From: Azonexus fungiphilus
Lineage (GTDB): Bacteria > Pseudomonadota > Gammaproteobacteria > Burkholderiales > Rhodocyclaceae
Reading direction: 5' to 3'
DNA length: 64,000 bases
NCBI RefSeq assembly: GCF_003634965.1
Contig: NZ_RBXP01000016.1
Span: 104,935-168,934 of the forward strand
Position 1 is the stretch's first letter; each line of letters begins with the position of its first letter. This document shows positions 36,644 through 47,470 of the stretch, piece by piece. The notes below the pieces were generated by a model. The model saw only the letters and a program-made list of their open reading frames with translations, ran no database searches and was not told the origin of the DNA. The translations under genes were made by a program, and so were the position numbers.

Positions 36644-37510
36644 CTATCCGGCGCGCTTAAGCAGGGTGTTAAATTCTTTTCCATTTTTCAGATTTCGCCA
36701 CCATAAAATAGGAAAGACATTGTTAGGGCAGTTATCATTCTGAGCGCAATAAAGCGCTTCGCTTGATCCGTATCCTAAAGAGTAATCTGATATCTTTTTT
36801 TTCTTATATGTTTCCCCTAGTTTTGATTCAATCCTCTTCATGACGTCTATAAGGTAAGATGCTTCGGCTGGTGGATATTCATCGGAAATTGCTTTTCTCA
36901 AGTTAAAATGTGAATATATTTTAGACGATGTCTGCTGCGATAAGTTTTTTATTCCAAACGTCATCGCAGAAAAAGCTGTGTAGTAGAAGACTGTTTCGGT
37001 CACTCCACTCGGTGCTAATAGACGCTTGAGCCAGTTCGTCTTTGCTAACATCTTTCCGCCAGTACCAATGAAATCATCGAAGAGCACGATGAAATCGCCA
37101 TTTCTAATCTTCTCCGATGCGGCAGGAATGTTTGATATACACCTACTGTGCCATTTTTCCATTGGCACTAGCTTGTTCTTAAGTTTTTGTAGTCCTGCGG
37201 TTGAGCCGTCAATTTCCTCTTTGTTGGCAACCGCAACGATCCAGGTTGACTCAGGATTCAATCCCCATTCAGATATAACCGAACTCACACCTTCTGTTGC
37301 TGATTTTTCTTTGGCAGCATCTAATAAAAAGAACTTCTTTAAAAGATTCTTTAATAAATTTTGCTCGTCGCGTTTCTCGCAAATATTCCAAAGCTCAGTG
37401 AGTTCTCGGTGGTATTCTTTAGTCCAAGGTTGCGCCTCCCAAACTTCCATCAAATCGGTTAGCGCTTCATAGGAAATCTTTTCTGCCACTATTGTGGACG
37501 GCTCATGCAT
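36644..37510 (-). CDS. Phosphoribosyltransferase-fold retron effector
   Basis: A 288-residue protein heading the retron operon. The segment DFIVLFDDFIGTGGK (residues 139-153, Asp145-Asp146) is a PRPP-binding loop of the type I phosphoribosyltransferase fold (hydrophobic strand, two acidic residues, then TGG). The N-terminal 130 residues are helical and the C-terminal part has no recognised motif. Retrons defend against phage by restraining a toxic effector with the msDNA and reverse transcriptase; phosphoribosyltransferase-like effectors form one described retron group (type III in the classification I recall). What it modifies is unknown. The gene is markedly AT-rich compared with gyrB. Confidence 0.75.
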   Translation of the reverse strand: MHEPSTIVAEKISYEALTDLMEVWEAQPWTKEYHRELTELWNICEKRDEQNLLKNLLKKFFLLDAAKEKSATEGVSSVISEWGLNPESTWIVAVANKEEIDGSTAGLQKLKNKLVPMEKWHSRCISNIPAASEKIRNGDFIVLFDDFIGTGGKMLAKTNWLKRLLAPSGVTETVFYYTAFSAMTFGIKNLSQQTSSKIYSHFNLRKAISDEYPPAEASYLIDVMKRIESKLGETYKKKKISDYSLGYGSSEALYCAQNDNCPNNVFPILWWRNLKNGKEFNTLLKRAG

Positions 37511-37852
37511 ATTAATCGCCTAAAGGAATATAGGTAATCGTTGAATCCATTTTTAAAACACGAGGCTGCGTTAATTTTACAAAAACTTAAATAAAGAGGT
37601 CTGTAATTTTTATAAGTATACGCTCATCATTACTTGAGGGCGCGTGGCCGGAGAGAGCTACGTTCATAATTAAGTGTGCCCAGAGGTGAGCTCGAACCCC
37701 TGGTCGGCGTACTGTTATTGACAGAACTTCAAGGCCTTCTGTGTGCCAATTGATGGCGCGCTTAGAAACGGACGTCTGATCAGAAGCATATAGCAGCCAG
37801 GTTGAGGTTGCCTATCGCATGACGGCTTTGGCCGACATGCGGCCAAATAAAA

Positions 37853-37874
37853 AAGCCACCAAAATCGGTGGCTT
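37853..37874 (-). terminator. gyrB: Rho-independent terminator of gyrB
   Basis: On the minus strand AAGCCACC (37874-37867) and GGTGGCTT (37860-37853) form an eight-base stem with a six-base loop, followed by TTTTATTT. It lies about 80 bases past the gyrB stop and would end the dnaA-dnaN-gyrB transcript before the retron. Confidence 0.88.
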
Positions 37875-37890
37875 CTAAAATGATTCGAAT

Positions 37891-37936
37891 TCCCACGAAA
37901 TCTAGACTTTTGGGAAAAATCTAGACCATCGTGGGA
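37891..37936. repeat. Small direct and inverted repeats at the island edge
   Basis: AAATCTAGAC occurs twice (37898-37907 and 37917-37926). TCCCACGA (37891-37898) and TCGTGGGA (37929-37936) form an outer inverted repeat. The cluster lies between the gyrB stop and its terminator, at the junction of host and AT-rich DNA. It could be a recombination scar or an RNA hairpin. Confidence 0.5.
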
Positions 37937-37952
37937 TCCTACACAAACCCGA

Positions 37953-40487
<2,535 letters not shown>

Positions 40488-40501
40488 TCAGAAACGACTG
40501 G

Positions 40502-41608
40502 TCAGATGCGCATCGGCATGACCACGTACTTGAAGCGGTCGTTGCCCGGCACGGTGATCAATGCGCTGGAGTTGGCGTCGTTGAAGCTCCACTGGATTTC
40601 ATCGGCATGCACGTTGTTGAGCACGTCGAGCAGGTAACCCACGTTGAAGCCGACGTCGATGGCGTCGCCCGTGTACTGTACCTCGATTTCTTCCTGGGCT
40701 TCTTCCTGTTCGGCATTGGCGGCGATCAGCTTGAGGCTCATCTCGCCGAGCACGACGCGGACGCCGCGGAATTTCTCGTTGGTCAGGATGGCGGCGCGCT
40801 GCATGGCCTGCATCAGCGTCTGGCGGCCGACGGTCATGTGGTTCTTCAGCGTCGGCGGAATGACCCGCTCGTAATCCGGGAACTTGCCGTCGATCAGCTT
40901 GGAGACGAGGACCACGCTGCCGAAGGCGAAGCGGACCTGGTTCGGGGCCAGCGTGATGTTCAGTGCGTCATCGCTGTCGACCAGCAGGCGGTTCAGTTCG
41001 AGCACGGTCTTGCGCGGCAGGATCATTTCCTGGCGCGGCAGCTCGGTGTCGAGCTCGACGCTGGCGTAGGCCAGGCGATGGCCGTCGGTGGCGACGGCGC
41101 GCAGTTCCTTGCCGTCGACCAGCAGCAGCAGGCCGTTCAGGTAGTAGCGCACGTCCTGGGCCGCCATCGAGTACTGGGTCTTGGCGATAAGCTGGCGGAA
41201 GGCCTTCTGCGAAATGCTGAACTGCTTGGTGTCGCCTTCGCTCAGCGTCATCCGCGGGAAGTCGTCGGCCGGCAGGGTCTGCAGGTTGAAGCGGCTCTTG
41301 CCGCCCTTGACCTGCAGGCGCTTGTCTTCAAGGCTGAGGGTGATCTCGGTGCTGTCCGGCAGCGAGCGCAGGATTTCCTGCAGCTTGCGGGCGCCAACGG
41401 TGACGGCACCGTCGCCTTCGCCACCGGTGCAGGTGGTGCTGGTGGTGATCTGGATTTCGATGTCGGTGGCCAGCAGCGTCAGCTGATCGCCCTTCTTTTC
41501 GAGCAGGACGTTCGACAGGATTGGCAGGGTATGGCGACGCTCGACGATTCCCGACACAGACTGCAGCGGGGCCAGAAGCGTGTCTCTTTGGCTTTTAATA
41601 AGAACCAT
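40502..41608 (-). CDS. dnaN: DNA polymerase III sliding clamp
   Basis: A 368-residue beta clamp with three repeated domains. The start MVLIKSQRDTLLAPLQSVSGIVERRHTLPILSNVLLE and the end VPGNDRFKYVVMPMRI (the C-terminal PMR(I/L) that closes the client-binding cleft) are characteristic. It encircles DNA and tethers DNA polymerase III and other client proteins. It lies downstream of dnaA, separated by 209 bases that carry DnaA boxes, and upstream of gyrB. The ATG at 41608 follows a purine-rich stretch on the minus strand. Confidence 0.97.
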   Translation of the reverse strand: MVLIKSQRDTLLAPLQSVSGIVERRHTLPILSNVLLEKKGDQLTLLATDIEIQITTSTTCTGGEGDGAVTVGARKLQEILRSLPDSTEITLSLEDKRLQVKGGKSRFNLQTLPADDFPRMTLSEGDTKQFSISQKAFRQLIAKTQYSMAAQDVRYYLNGLLLLVDGKELRAVATDGHRLAYASVELDTELPRQEMILPRKTVLELNRLLVDSDDALNITLAPNQVRFAFGSVVLVSKLIDGKFPDYERVIPPTLKNHMTVGRQTLMQAMQRAAILTNEKFRGVRVVLGEMSLKLIAANAEQEEAQEEIEVQYTGDAIDVGFNVGYLLDVLNNVHADEIQWSFNDANSSALITVPGNDRFKYVVMPMRI

Positions 41609-41817
41609 AAATTAAATTCCTTTATAGACTATATCGGGAACAGTTCTGTGGATAACTAAAAATTTCTATTTAACTTCAATTGCTTGAAACAAAATTTCTG
41701 GTCCGGGAAAGTCTCTGGATTGCCTGTGGATGAAATCTGGACAATTTTCCCACAAAGCGTCATTTCACGGCTCGTCCCCAAAGTCTCGACAGCTTGCCCA
41801 CATGCTTGTCTACAGCC
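41609..41817. other. Candidate oriC, dnaN-dnaA spacer
   Basis: A 209-base AT-rich spacer in GC-rich surroundings. It contains one perfect DnaA box in reverse (TGTGGATAA, 41647-41655), a one-mismatch box (TGTGGATGA, 41725-41733), and near matches ending CCCACA around 41759 and 41797. The stretch AACTAAAAATTTCTATTTAAC beside the perfect box could be the unwinding element. Position between dnaA and dnaN is a classic origin site. Whether this, the rpmH side or the mnmE side is used is not decided by sequence alone. Confidence 0.6.
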
Positions 41818-43209
41818 TCATCCCTTGAGCACCTGCAACAGCACGTGCAGGTCATGGTTGAGTTCGCTGTCCTTGGCGCGCAGCGAATCGATCGTCTTCA
41901 CCGCGTGGATCACCGTCGTGTGGTCGCGGCCGCCAAAGGCATCGCCGATTTCCGGGAAGCTGTGCGAGGTGACTTCGCGGCACAGCCACATCGCCACCTG
42001 GCGCGGCCGGGCAATCGCCCGCGTGCGCTTCTTCGAGAAGAATTCGGCGACCTTGATCTTGTAGTAGTCGGCGACGGTCTTCTGGATGTTGTCGATACCG
42101 ACGTTGCGCACCGAACCGATCAGGTCCTTGAGCGCTTCCTTGGCCAGGTCGAGCGCGATCACCCGGCCGTGGAAGGACGAATAGGCGAGCACCTTCTTCA
42201 ACGCGCCTTCGAGTTCGCGGACGTTCGAGCGCAGGTGCTTGGCGATGAAGAAGGCGACTTCGTCGTCGAGGCGGATGCCTTCGGCCTCGGCCTTCTTCTG
42301 CAGGATGGCGACGCGCATCTCCAGCTCGGGCGGCTCGATCTGCACCGTCAGGCCCCAGTCGAAGCGCGTCACCAGCCGGTCGTCGAGGCCGTTGATGTCC
42401 TTCGGGTAGGTGTCGCAGGTGATGATGATCTGCTTGCGCGCCTCGATCAGCGCGTTGAACAGGAAGAAGAACTCTTCCTGCGAACGGTTCTTGCCGTTGA
42501 AGAACTGGACGTCGTCGAGCAGCAGCACGTCGAGCGAGCGGTAGGTCCGCTTGAAGGTGTCGAAGGACTTCTGCTGGTAGGCGCGAACGACGTCGGAGTA
42601 ATAATCCTCGGCGTGCACGTAGCGGACGACCTTGTCCGGGTTCTCGGCGACGATGTGGTTGCCGATGGCGTGGATCAGGTGGGTCTTGCCGAGGCCGGCG
42701 CCGCCGTAGATGAACAGCGGGTTGTAGGCACCGCCGGGATTGCCGGCGACCTGCAGGGCGGCGGCGCGGGCCAGGTCGTTGGCCTTGCCGACGACGAGGT
42801 TGTCGAAGGTGAAATTGGAAAAGAGCCGCGACTTGTCGTAGACCGAGGCCGTCTTGGCGCGCGGCTTGGCCGCGGCCGGTGCAGCCGCCGGCTTGCTCTC
42901 CGCCGCCGCCGGGCTGGCCGAAGGCGCTGCTGACTCGCTGCGGGCCGGTGCTGCCGGCTTGCCGCTGCCGATCACCAGGGCGATGCTGACCGGGGCCGCG
43001 AAGAAGGTCCTGCCGTAATCCTCGATCCGGCCCAGGTAGCGGTCGCGGACCCATTTGAGGATGAAGCCGTTCGGCGCAATCAGGCGAAGGCCGTCTTCAA
43101 GCGCCGTGTTTTCGCCTTCCAGGCGCAGTGGCTTGATCCAGGTGTTGAATTGCTGCGCGGGCAGTTCCTGTTCGAAGCGTTGCAAACAGGATTCCCAGAA
43201 ACCGGTCAT
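41818..43209 (-). CDS. dnaA: Chromosomal replication initiator DnaA
   Basis: A 463-residue DnaA. Domain I (1-80) starts [28 protein letters not shown]. Domain II is a 50-residue Ala/Pro/Ser linker. Domain III (AAA+) has Walker A GGAGLGKT at residues 169-176 and LLLDDVQFF. Domain IV ends with the DNA-binding helix-turn-helix [13 protein letters not shown] and the signature [13 protein letters not shown] chose the ATG at 43209, which gives the standard N-terminus; upstream in-frame codons read into the spacer. It binds TTATCCACA boxes found in three spacers of this window to open the origin. Confidence 0.97.
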   Translation of the reverse strand: MTGFWESCLQRFEQELPAQQFNTWIKPLRLEGENTALEDGLRLIAPNGFILKWVRDRYLGRIEDYGRTFFAAPVSIALVIGSGKPAAPARSESAAPSASPAAAESKPAAAPAAAKPRAKTASVYDKSRLFSNFTFDNLVVGKANDLARAAALQVAGNPGGAYNPLFIYGGAGLGKTHLIHAIGNHIVAENPDKVVRYVHAEDYYSDVVRAYQQKSFDTFKRTYRSLDVLLLDDVQFFNGKNRSQEEFFFLFNALIEARKQIIITCDTYPKDINGLDDRLVTRFDWGLTVQIEPPELEMRVAILQKKAEAEGIRLDDEVAFFIAKHLRSNVRELEGALKKVLAYSSFHGRVIALDLAKEALKDLIGSVRNVGIDNIQKTVADYYKIKVAEFFSKKRTRAIARPRQVAMWLCREVTSHSFPEIGDAFGGRDHTTVIHAVKTIDSLRAKDSELNHDLHVLLQVLKG

Positions 43210-43349
43210 TGAAAGAAAAGCTCCACACCGCGCAGTCGATGTCATTGCTGGCGGATTTATTAGTTCTATGATTTGAAAACGGAATTTCAATGAAATCGGC
43301 GGCTTGATGGCCGCCGACCAAGGCGCAATTCTACCCCTCCATGAACAGG

Positions 43350-43358
43350 TTATCCACA
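43350..43358 (+). promoter_or_regulatory. DnaA box in the dnaA-rpmH spacer
   Basis: A perfect TTATCCACA lies between the divergent dnaA and rpmH genes, about 140 bases upstream of the dnaA start and 21 bases before the rpmH -35. It could mediate DnaA autoregulation or be part of a split origin. The rest of this 235-base spacer shows no other perfect box. Confidence 0.85.
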
Positions 43359-43378
43359 GCTTCGGCAAATAATTCCGG

Positions 43379-43408
43379 TTGACACGGCCTGGGTAAACAA
43401 GGTGTAAT
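43379..43408 (+). promoter_or_regulatory. Sigma-70 promoter for rpmH operon
   Basis: TTGACA (43379-43384) and TGTAAT (43403-43408) are separated by 18 bases and lie 37 bases upstream of the rpmH start. AAGGAA precedes the ATG. It should drive rpmH, rnpA, yidD, yidC and mnmE. Confidence 0.75.
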
Positions 43409-43444
43409 CACGCGTTTTTCTCCGCTCACTCAAGGAATTACGAC

Positions 43445-43579
43445 ATGAAACGCACGTATCAACCGTCGGTCGTGCGCCGCAAGCGCACCCATGGCTTCCT
43501 GGTCCGTTCGCGCACCAAGGGCGGCCGTGCCGTCCTCGCTGCTCGCCGCGCCAAGGGCCGCAAGCGTCTGGCCGTTTAA
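43445..43579 (+). CDS. rpmH: 50S ribosomal protein L34
   Basis: A 44-residue, very basic ribosomal protein, too short for most gene finders' default cut-off. The sequence [22 protein letters not shown] and the end AKGRKRLAV are diagnostic. It sits divergent from dnaA, the standard arrangement near bacterial origins, and is 17 bases upstream of rnpA. Confidence 0.97.
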   Translation: MKRTYQPSVVRRKRTHGFLVRSRTKGGRAVLAARRAKGRKRLAV

Positions 43580-43596
43580 ACCGGACATCCGGCGAA

Positions 43597-43968
43597 GTGG
43601 ATGTCAGCTTCGCCAGACGCTATCGCCTGACCAAAACGGATGAATTTTCATCCGTTTTTGGTTTTCGGAAGGCCATTCGCGGTACCTGGTTGATGCTTCA
43701 TTACCAGCCGCGTCCCGAAGGCAGCACCGATGCCAGGCTCGGTCTGGTCGTCGGCAAGAAACTGCTCAAGCGGGCAGTCGACCGTAATCGGGTCAAGCGC
43801 ATCGTCCGCGAGCTCTTCAGGTTGCGCCGCGAAGCGCTGCCGACCTGTGACCTGGTCGTCCGGCTGGCGGCCAAGCCGCGTCCGCTCGACGGCAAGGCGC
43901 TCGCCGCCGATTTTTCCGGCCTGCTCGACCGCCTGGCGCGACCCCGCATCAGGAAGGACAGTGCATGA
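43597..43968 (+). CDS. rnpA: Ribonuclease P protein component
   Basis: A 123-residue basic protein that partners the RNase P RNA to mature the 5' ends of tRNAs. The RNR motif region reads [22 protein letters not shown], and the N-terminal [14 protein letters not shown] is typical. The start is GTG at 43597; no ATG in frame gives a full-length protein. Its stop overlaps the start of yidD by four bases. A GTCGACCGT motif copy lies inside the RNR region (43777-43785). Confidence 0.95.
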   Translation: MDVSFARRYRLTKTDEFSSVFGFRKAIRGTWLMLHYQPRPEGSTDARLGLVVGKKLLKRAVDRNRVKRIVRELFRLRREALPTCDLVVRLAAKPRPLDGKALAADFSGLLDRLARPRIRKDSA

Positions 43969-44174
43969 AGCAGTTGCTGATTGCCCTGGTCCGCTTCTAC
44001 CAATACGCCATCAGCCCGATGTTCGGGCGCCGTTGCCGCTATTTCCCGACCTGTTCCGAATATACGGTCGATGCGATACGCAAGTACGGCGCACTGAAAG
44101 GCGGCTGGATGGGATTAAAACGCATCGGACGCTGTCACCCCTGGCATCCGGGCGGGTATGATCCCGTTCCCTGA
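43965..44174 (+). CDS. yidD: Membrane protein insertion efficiency factor YidD
   Basis: A 69-residue protein with an amphipathic N-terminal helix and the conserved core [43 protein letters not shown] with three cysteines. It sits between rnpA and yidC as almost everywhere and assists YidC-dependent insertion. It overlaps rnpA by four bases. Confidence 0.95.
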   Translation: MKQLLIALVRFYQYAISPMFGRRCRYFPTCSEYTVDAIRKYGALKGGWMGLKRIGRCHPWHPGGYDPVP

Positions 44175-44200
44175 ACACCAATCAACTTAGTAGGCAGCTC

Positions 44201-45859
44201 ATGGATACTCGACGCCTGATACTGGTCATGATCTTCGCTTTCTCCAGCTTCATGCTGTGGGAAAACTGGCAGCAGTACAAGCACCCGAAACCGGTTGCCG
44301 AGGTGGCGGCGAATGCCGCGCCGGCCGCCGCCAACGGTAGCGCCCCGACGCCTTCGGTCGCCCTGCAGGCCGCCGCGCCGGTGGCTGGCGAAGCGCCGGC
44401 AGCAGCGGCTGCAGCAGCCGCCGAGACCTTCACCGTCGTCACCGATCTGGTCAAGGCGACGATCTCGACCCAGGGCGGCGACCTGGTCGGTCTCGAACTG
44501 CTCAACTACAAGGAAAACGACGACAAGGACCGCAATTTCGTCCTCTTCGACGGCAAGCACCAGTATTTCGCCCAGAGCGGCCTGATCGGCGAGGGCCTGC
44601 CGTCGCACCGCACGGTATTCCGCCGCATCGACGGTCCGCTGGAAATGGCGGCCGACGCCAGCGAGCTGAAGATCCGCCTCGAGGCTGACGGTCCGGAAGG
44701 CATCCGCGTTGCTCGCACGCTGACCTTCAAGCGCGGCAGCTACGCCATCGACGTCGCCTGGGAGATCGTCAACGGGTCGGCCAAGCCGCTGACGCCGCAT
44801 GCCTATTTCCAGGTCCAGCGCGACGACGGCGAACCGGCCGGCAGCAACATGATGATGCACACCTTCACCGGCCCGGCCGTCTATACCGACGCCGAGAAGT
44901 ACCAGAAGGTGAAGTTCGCCGACATCGCCGACAAGAGCGCCAAGTTCACCAAGACCGCCGACAATGGCTGGCTGGCGATGGTCCAGCACTACTTCGTCGC
45001 CGCCTGGGTGCCGCAGCAGGGCGTCCAGCGCGAGTACTACATGCGCAAGGTTGACGGCAGCAAGGTCTTCCAGACCGGCGTGATCGTGCCGGTGGCCGAA
45101 ATCGGCCCGGGCACCAGCGCCGGTACGGCGGTGACGCTGTTCGCCGGTCCGCAGGAACAGGCCGCGCTCAAGCAGGTGGCGCCGGGTCTCGACCTGGTCG
45201 TCGATTACGGCTGGCTGACGCTGATCGCCGCACCGATCTTCTGGGCGCTGCAGTTCATCCACGGTCTGGTCGGCAACTGGGGCTGGGCCATCGTCGTCCT
45301 GACCATTGCCATCAAGCTCGCCTTCTTCCCGCTGTCGGCCGCTTCGTACAAGTCGATGGCCAAGATGCGCCTGGTCACGCCGCGCCTGGTCCAGCTCAAG
45401 GAACGCTACGCCGACGACCGCCAGCGTCTGAACCAGGAAATGATGAAGCTGTACCAGACCGAGAAGATCAACCCGCTCGGCGGCTGCCTGCCGATCCTGA
45501 TCCAGATTCCGGTCTTCATCGCCCTTTACTGGGTGCTGCTCGGCGCCGTCGAAATGCGCGACGCGCCGTGGGTCGGCTGGATCACCGACCTGGCCTCGCC
45601 CGATCCCTGGTACATCCTGCCGGTGATCATGGTCGTCTCGATGATCATCCAGATGAAGCTCAACCCGACGCCGCCGGATCCGATCCAGGCCAAGGTGATG
45701 ATGGCCATGCCCTTCGTCTTCGGCATCATGTTCTTCTGGTTCCCGGCCGGCCTGGTGCTCTACTGGGTGGTCAACAACATCCTCTCGATCGCCCAGCAGT
45801 GGCAGATCACGCGGATGATGGAAAGTGGCGGCAAGGCTGCCAACGATGCCAAAGCCTGA
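44201..45859 (+). CDS. yidC: Membrane protein insertase YidC
   Basis: A 552-residue insertase of the Oxa1/YidC family. An N-terminal anchor (MDTRRLILVMIFAFSSFMLWENW) is followed by an Ala/Pro-rich linker, a large periplasmic beta domain (about residues 80-345), and the conserved five-helix core from WGWAIVVLTIAIKLAFFPLS to the end. The core includes QIPVFIALYWVLLGAVEMRDAPW and FPAGLVLYWVVNNILS. It inserts membrane proteins alone or with SecYEG. It is followed three bases later by mnmE, so the two are probably cotranslated. Confidence 0.96.
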   Translation: MDTRRLILVMIFAFSSFMLWENWQQYKHPKPVAEVAANAAPAAANGSAPTPSVALQAAAPVAGEAPAAAAAAAAETFTVVTDLVKATISTQGGDLVGLELLNYKENDDKDRNFVLFDGKHQYFAQSGLIGEGLPSHRTVFRRIDGPLEMAADASELKIRLEADGPEGIRVARTLTFKRGSYAIDVAWEIVNGSAKPLTPHAYFQVQRDDGEPAGSNMMMHTFTGPAVYTDAEKYQKVKFADIADKSAKFTKTADNGWLAMVQHYFVAAWVPQQGVQREYYMRKVDGSKVFQTGVIVPVAEIGPGTSAGTAVTLFAGPQEQAALKQVAPGLDLVVDYGWLTLIAAPIFWALQFIHGLVGNWGWAIVVLTIAIKLAFFPLSAASYKSMAKMRLVTPRLVQLKERYADDRQRLNQEMMKLYQTEKINPLGGCLPILIQIPVFIALYWVLLGAVEMRDAPWVGWITDLASPDPWYILPVIMVVSMIIQMKLNPTPPDPIQAKVMMAMPFVFGIMFFWFPAGLVLYWVVNNILSIAQQWQITRMMESGGKAANDAKA

Positions 45860-45862
45860 GGT

Positions 45863-47209
45863 GTGAAGAACGACACCATCGCCGCCATCGCCACGGCTCC
45901 CGGCCGTGGCGGGGTCGGCGTGATCCGGGTTTCGGGCAGCAATTTGCTGCCCTTTGCTTTTGCGCTGACCGGCAAGACGCCACAGCCGCGCTACGCGACC
46001 CTGGCCGATTTCCGCGCCGCCGACGGTTCGACGGTCGACACCGGTTTGCTGCTGTTTTTCCCCGGCCCGAATTCGTTCACCGGCGAGGACGTGCTTGAAC
46101 TGCAGGGCCACGGCGGCCCGGTCGTCATGCAGTTGCTGCTGGCCCGCTGCCTCGATCTCGGCGCCCGCCTCGCCGAACCCGGCGAATTCAGTCGCCGCGC
46201 CTTCCTCAACGGCAAGATGGACCTGGCCCAGGCCGAGGCCGTCGCCGACCTGATCGACGCCGCCACCGCCAGCGCCGCCCGCTCGGCGGTACGTTCGCTG
46301 CAGGGCGAGTTCTCGCGCGCCATCGGCGAGCTCAACGAGGAACTGATCAACCTGCGCATGCTGGTCGAGGCGACCCTCGATTTCCCCGAGGAAGACATCG
46401 ATTTCCTCAAGGCCGCCGACGCCTTCGGCCGGCTCGACCGGTTGCAGAAGAAACTGGCCGAGATCTTCGACCGCGCCGGCCAGGGCAAGCTGCAGCAATC
46501 CGGGCTGCACGTCGTCCTCGCCGGCCAGCCCAATGTCGGCAAGTCGTCGCTGTTGAACCGCCTGGCCGGCGACGAGCTGGCCATCGTCACGCCGATCGCC
46601 GGCACCACCCGCGATGCCCTGCGCTCGACCATCCAGATCGAGGGCATTCCGCTGCACATCATCGATACCGCCGGCCTGCGCGACACCGACGACGAAGTCG
46701 AGAAGATCGGCATTGCCCGCAGCTGGCAGGAAATCGAGAAGGCCGACGTGGTCCTGCTGCTGGTCGACGCAAATCAGGGGATTTCGACGGTCGACCGTAA
46801 AATTCTCGAAAAAATGCCGGCCCGGCTGCAGCGCATCACCGTCTACAACAAGATCGACCTCGCCGGCCGCGAGCCCGAACGCCATGACGAAACCGGCGGC
46901 GTTGCCATCTCGCTGTCGGCCAAGGCCAACCGTGGCGTCGACCTGCTGCGCAGCGAACTGCTACGCGTTGCCGGCTGGCACCAGGCCGAAGATGTCTTCA
47001 TCGCCCGCGAACGCCACCTGCGGGCCCTGGCCAGCGCCCGCGACCATGTGGACAGCGCCCGCGCCGTGGTCAGCGGCGCCCTGCCCGCCCTCGAACTGTT
47101 CGCCGAGGAACTGCGCCTGGCCCAGCAGGCGCTCGGCGAAATCACCGGCGAATTCACCGCCGACGACCTGCTCGGCGTCATCTTCAGTCGTTTCTGCATC
47201 GGCAAGTGA
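45863..47209 (+). CDS. mnmE: tRNA modification GTPase MnmE
   Basis: A 448-residue GTPase that works with MnmG to modify the wobble uridine of certain tRNAs. The N-terminal tetrahydrofolate-binding domain ([21 protein letters not shown]) is followed by helices, the G domain (Walker [29 protein letters not shown]) and the C-terminal CIGK motif with its functional cysteine. The start is GTG at 45863. MnmG normally follows in related genomes; here mnmG is absent and a lipoprotein gene on the opposite strand follows. A perfect copy of the ACGGTCGACCGT palindrome lies in the G domain. Confidence 0.96.
   Translation: MKNDTIAAIATAPGRGGVGVIRVSGSNLLPFAFALTGKTPQPRYATLADFRAADGSTVDTGLLLFFPGPNSFTGEDVLELQGHGGPVVMQLLLARCLDLGARLAEPGEFSRRAFLNGKMDLAQAEAVADLIDAATASAARSAVRSLQGEFSRAIGELNEELINLRMLVEATLDFPEEDIDFLKAADAFGRLDRLQKKLAEIFDRAGQGKLQQSGLHVVLAGQPNVGKSSLLNRLAGDELAIVTPIAGTTRDALRSTIQIEGIPLHIIDTAGLRDTDDEVEKIGIARSWQEIEKADVVLLLVDANQGISTVDRKILEKMPARLQRITVYNKIDLAGREPERHDETGGVAISLSAKANRGVDLLRSELLRVAGWHQAEDVFIARERHLRALASARDHVDSARAVVSGALPALELFAEELRLAQQALGEITGEFTADDLLGVIFSRFCIGK
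46787..46798. repeat. Perfect ACGGTCGACCGT palindrome inside mnmE
   Basis: It is flanked by GGGGATTTCG on one side and AAAATTCTCGAAAAAATG on the other, an AT-rich pocket within the GC-rich gene. It encodes STVDRKI, so the motif is built into the protein sequence of the G domain. Confidence 0.7.
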
Positions 47210-47470
47210 GGCCTTTTCCGGCCTGTGGATAAGCTTGTGGGAAAGTTGTTTGCCCGGTGTACACAAATGGCATGCTTTCCGACAAGGCGTAAACCGTCCC
47301 CAAACCACCAACAGCCTGCGCAGGTACTTGCCCATAGCTGAATTTACAGGTCAAGCTACTGTTTTTTATCGATTAATCGATCTTATCCACAGAGTTGTTG
47401 ACGAGGTAGTAAACATAGTCGTTTTGTTTACAGACTTTTATAAAACCTCTGTGTGCAACTCGCCCCGGGC
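47210..47470. other. AT-rich spacer with DnaA boxes after mnmE, second origin candidate
   Basis: A 261-base gene-free stretch, AT-rich in part. It holds two perfect DnaA boxes in opposite orientation, TGTGGATAA (47224-47232) and TTATCCACA (47383-47391), plus a near box TTGTGGGAA. Directly before the second box are a T-run and the perfect palindrome ATCGATTAATCGAT (47368-47381), resembling an unwinding element. Related genomes place mnmG here, and origins often lie beside mnmG. It is therefore a candidate origin or origin remnant. Confidence 0.55.

Larger units (their letters stand above)
37511..37952. other. Spacer between retron and gyrB, right edge of the island
   Basis: No gene supported. 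It should hold the retron operon promoter (37511-37640 is very AT-rich) and the gyrB terminator. The sequence near 37677-37705 loosely resembles a tRNA T-arm and 3' end on the minus strand, but no cloverleaf can be built around it. Short direct and inverted repeats lie at 37891-37936. Host-like base composition resumes about 37940. Confidence 0.6.

Noticed and set aside
37677-37705. A tRNA gene on the minus strand (GGTTCGAGCT-like T-arm and a 3' end-like stretch).
   Set aside because: No acceptor-stem partner, anticodon arm or D-arm can be built upstream, and the T-stem pairing is imperfect. At most a degenerate fragment.
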